Assembly: GCA_036005325.1 (NCBI GenBank)
Contig: DASYQR010000001.1
Location: 1-13,349 of the forward strand
DNA: 13,349 bases
Origin: SCTG01 sp036005325
Lineage (GTDB): Bacteria; Nitrospirota; Nitrospiria; Nitrospirales; NS-4
Reading direction: 5' to 3'
In this document: piece by piece, positions 10,792-13,349 of the stretch
Position numbering within the stretch: position 1 is the first letter of the stretch
How the letters are laid out: each line of letters starts with the position of its first letter
Made by a program: the position numbers and the translations under genes
The notes under the pieces: generated by a model
What the model was told of the DNA's origin: nothing
Databases searched by the model: none
What the model saw: only the letters and a program-made list of their open reading frames with translations

Positions 10792-13349
10792 AGAATCTTC
10801 TGCCCGCGTAGCACCCCTCCCGTGTGGGAGACTCTTACCCCTGCCACCTCTTTGGGTGGACCTTCGGCGACGACCTCGCCGCCGCGATCGCCTCCTTCGG
10901 GACCCAGGTCAATGAGCCAGTCTGCATTGCGGATCACATCGAGGTTGTGCTCGATCACCACCACGGTGTTGCCTGACTCGACGAGACGGTTGAGCACTTC
11001 GAGGAGCTTCTGAATATCGGCAAAATGCAAGCCCGTGGTGGGCTCATCCAGAATATAAAGGGTGCGCCCCGTCGCCCGCTTCGAGAGCTCACGCGAGAGC
11101 TTGACCCGTTGCGCTTCGCCCCCTGACAAGGTCGTCGCCGATTGGCCGAGCTTGATGTAGCCCAACCCCACATCATTGAGCGTCGCCAGTTTGGCCTTGA
11201 TGAGCGGCAGATGCTGGAAGAAGGCCAGCGCCTCCTCGACGGTCATGTCCAGGACGTCGGCGATGTTCTTCTCCTTGTGGCGGACATCCAGGGTCTCCCG
11301 GTTGTACCGCCGGCCCTTGCAGACCTCGCAGGTCACATAGACGTCCGGCAGGAAATGCATCTCGATCTTGATCATGCCGCCGCCCTGGCAGGCTTCGCAC
11401 CGTCCCCCCTTCACGTTGAACGAATAGCGGCCCGCTTTGTAGCCGCGCACCCGCGACTCGGGCAGACTCGCGAAGAGGTCCCGGATGTAGGTGAACAAGC
11501 CGGTGTAGGTCGCCGGGTTGGACCGCGGCGTGCGGCCGATCGGCGACTGGTCAATATTGACGACCTTGTCGAGGTACTCGACGCCTTTGATGTCGGCACA
11601 GCCTGTGATCCACTGCCTCTTGGGAACCCCACGCTCCTTATCCCCATATAAGAGTTGCCGAAGACTTCGGTACAGCACGTCGAAGAGCAGCGTGCTCTTC
11701 CCGGACCCGGACACGCCGGTCACGCACGTGAGCAGGCCCAATGGGATTTTTACAGTCACGTTTTTGAGGTTGTGCTCGCGCGCCCCGACGACTGCGAGCG
11801 CGCGGCCGAGCTGCCGCGCCCGGTGCGGGAGGGTGATGGTCATGTCTCCCCGCAAATACTGCCCGGTCAGGGAGTCCTTCTTGGCCATCACTTCGGCCGG
11901 CGAGCCCTGGGCCACGACGAAGCCGCCGTGCATGCCGGGACCGGGCCCGAGATCGAGAATGTAATCCGCGCGCCGCATCGTCTCGGCATCGTGCTCGACG
12001 ACGATAACCGTATTGCCGAGATCGCGCAGCCGGAGCAGCGTGTTCAGAAGCCGCTGATTGTCCCGCTGATGGAGCCCGATGGACGGCTCGTCCAGAATGT
12101 AGAGGACACCGACCAGGCCGGACCCGATCTGTGTGGCCAGACGGATGCGCTGGCCTTCCCCGCCGGAGAGCGTGGCCGCTGCCCGATCCAATGTCAGGTA
12201 GTCCAGGCCCACATTGACGAGGAAGCCAAGGCGCTCGCGAATTTCTTTCAAGATGCGGTGCGCGATGAACTGCTCGCGCTCGGTGAGCTTCAGCCGCTGG
12301 AAGAGCTCGGCGGCATCCCGGATGGACAGGCGCGTGACGGCGGCGATGGACTTCCGGTCGATCAGGACCGACAGGCTCTCGGGCTTCAAGCGATCGCCCT
12401 TGCAGATCGGGCAGAGCGTCAGCGACCCATAGTCTTCTTCCTCGTACTCATCATCTTCGCTGAACACGGGGCAACCCTTGGGTGGTTCGTGGCCTAAGCC
12501 GTCGCAGGCGGGGCAGGCGCCGTGGGGGCTGTTGAAAGAAAAGAGGCGCGGGGTCAGCTCCGAGTAGCTGAAGCCGCAGCGCACGCAGGCCAGTTTCTCG
12601 CTGTAGATCAGGTTTTTCTTCCCGTCCAGGTCTATTCCCACAAGGCCGTGGGCCTGTTTCAGCGCGATCTCCAGCGAATCCGCCAGCCGCTGCATCGTCG
12701 CCTCATCATTCTTGAGGACCACGCGGTCCACCACGATCTCGATGGTGTGCTTCTTCTGTTTGTCGAGGGTTATCTCTTCAGCCAGATCGTGCGGCTTGCC
12801 GTCGATCCGCGCCCGGATGAACCCGCTCCGGCGCGAATCTTGAAGTTCCTTGCGGTACTCGCCCTTACGGTCGCGCACGATGGGCGCCAGGATGGAGAGC
12901 TTTGAGCCCAGCGGCAGCGCCATCAGTGCATCCGCCATCTGCTGGACGGTCTGAGCGGTGATCGGATCGCCGCATTGGGGGCAGTGCGGGCGGCCGATCC
13001 GGGCGAAGAGGAGCCGGAGATAGTCGTAGATCTCGGTGACGGTCCCCACGGTAGAGCGGGGGTTGCGCGACGTGGTCTTCTGCTCGATGGCGATGGCCGG
13101 CGAGAGACCTTCAATGGAGTCCACATCCGGCTTATCCATCTGCTCCAGGAACTGGCGGGCGTAGGCCGAGAGGGATTCCACATAGCGACGCTGGCCTTCC
13201 GCGTAGATCGTGTCGAAGGCCAATGACGACTTGCCGGAGCCGGACAGCCCGGTGATCACGACGAGCTTGTCACGCGGGATCGTCAGGTCGAGATTCTTGA
13301 GGTTGTGCTCGCGGGCACCCTTGATGACGATGGACCGAGGCTCAGACAT
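10788..13349 (-). CDS. uvrA: Excinuclease ABC subunit UvrA, short insertion-domain form
   Basis: DNA damage recognition subunit of nucleotide excision repair; works as a dimer with UvrB. 853 residues from an ATG that is the last three bases of the window. MSEPRSIVIKGAREHNLKN is a normal UvrA N-terminus, so the gene looks complete, although an upstream start outside the window cannot be excluded. It has Walker A GLSGSGKSS (34-42) and GVSGSGKST (545-553), the UvrB-binding domain (about 130-245), zinc pairs Cys255/Cys258 and Cys279/Cys282, signatures LSGGEGQR and LSGGEAQR, Walker B YILDEP twice, and the C-terminal zinc module (Cys651/654, Cys674/677). It is about 90 residues shorter than the usual 940. 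The loss falls between Cys282 and Cys313, where the insertion domain of about 110 residues is replaced by about 30, including an acidic run EDDEYEEED. Confidence 0.95.
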   Translation of the reverse strand: MSEPRSIVIKGAREHNLKNLDLTIPRDKLVVITGLSGSGKSSLAFDTIYAEGQRRYVESLSAYARQFLEQMDKPDVDSIEGLSPAIAIEQKTTSRNPRSTVGTVTEIYDYLRLLFARIGRPHCPQCGDPITAQTVQQMADALMALPLGSKLSILAPIVRDRKGEYRKELQDSRRSGFIRARIDGKPHDLAEEITLDKQKKHTIEIVVDRVVLKNDEATMQRLADSLEIALKQAHGLVGIDLDGKKNLIYSEKLACVRCGFSYSELTPRLFSFNSPHGACPACDGLGHEPPKGCPVFSEDDEYEEEDYGSLTLCPICKGDRLKPESLSVLIDRKSIAAVTRLSIRDAAELFQRLKLTEREQFIAHRILKEIRERLGFLVNVGLDYLTLDRAAATLSGGEGQRIRLATQIGSGLVGVLYILDEPSIGLHQRDNQRLLNTLLRLRDLGNTVIVVEHDAETMRRADYILDLGPGPGMHGGFVVAQGSPAEVMAKKDSLTGQYLRGDMTITLPHRARQLGRALAVVGAREHNLKNVTVKIPLGLLTCVTGVSGSGKSTLLFDVLYRSLRQLLYGDKERGVPKRQWITGCADIKGVEYLDKVVNIDQSPIGRTPRSNPATYTGLFTYIRDLFASLPESRVRGYKAGRYSFNVKGGRCEACQGGGMIKIEMHFLPDVYVTCEVCKGRRYNRETLDVRHKEKNIADVLDMTVEEALAFFQHLPLIKAKLATLNDVGLGYIKLGQSATTLSGGEAQRVKLSRELSKRATGRTLYILDEPTTGLHFADIQKLLEVLNRLVESGNTVVVIEHNLDVIRNADWLIDLGPEGGDRGGEVVAEGPPKEVAGVRVSHTGGVLRGQKIL

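Noticed and set aside
11655..12497. + strand open frame of 280 residues
   Set aside because: Antisense shadow of uvrA.

Overview
The window is a gene-dense chromosomal stretch of a GC-rich, Gram-negative-type (diderm) bacterium. Several products are predicted outer-membrane lipoproteins, and an Mla-type lipid transporter, an ECF sigma/anti-sigma system and sigma-54 control are present. The gene set and protein style would suit Nitrospira (Nitrospirota) or a relative, but no marker gene here proves this. No RNA genes, CRISPR arrays or intact mobile elements were seen.

Left part (1-2932, + strand): a three-gene signalling operon with the order of the enterobacterial GlrK-QseG-GlrR system. It has a histidine kinase (5' end outside the window), a lipoprotein overlapping it by ATGA, and a sigma-54-dependent response regulator whose sigma-54-contacting loop reads GAFTSA instead of GAFTGA. 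It converges, with a 4-base stop overlap, on a PilZ (c-di-GMP-binding type) protein. Upstream of pilZ on the - strand is a compact unit: two direct repeats, a good match to a -24/-12 sigma-54 promoter, a stable 5'-leader hairpin, a 53-residue one-helix membrane protein with a strong ribosome binding site, and a terminator. It is a possible GlrR target or structured small RNA.

Middle part (3782-7917, - strand): a probable operon of transaldolase, MlaE-type permease, MlaF-type ATPase, MlaD-type MCE protein and a TPR lipoprotein. The ATPase is an intact reading frame but has lost the Walker A Ser/Thr, the Q-loop Gln, the LSGGQ signature and the H-loop His, so it looks like a pseudo-ATPase.

Right part (8008-13349): a small lipoprotein (+), then on the - strand an ECF sigma factor, a zinc-binding membrane anti-sigma factor, a Spy/CpxP-like periplasmic protein and a YHS-domain membrane protein. 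Together they look like a metal- or envelope-stress circuit. Divergent from the sigma gene is a stand-alone LuxR-type HTH protein, which converges on uvrA with another 4-base stop overlap. This UvrA is about 90 residues shorter than usual because its insertion domain is replaced by a short acidic loop.
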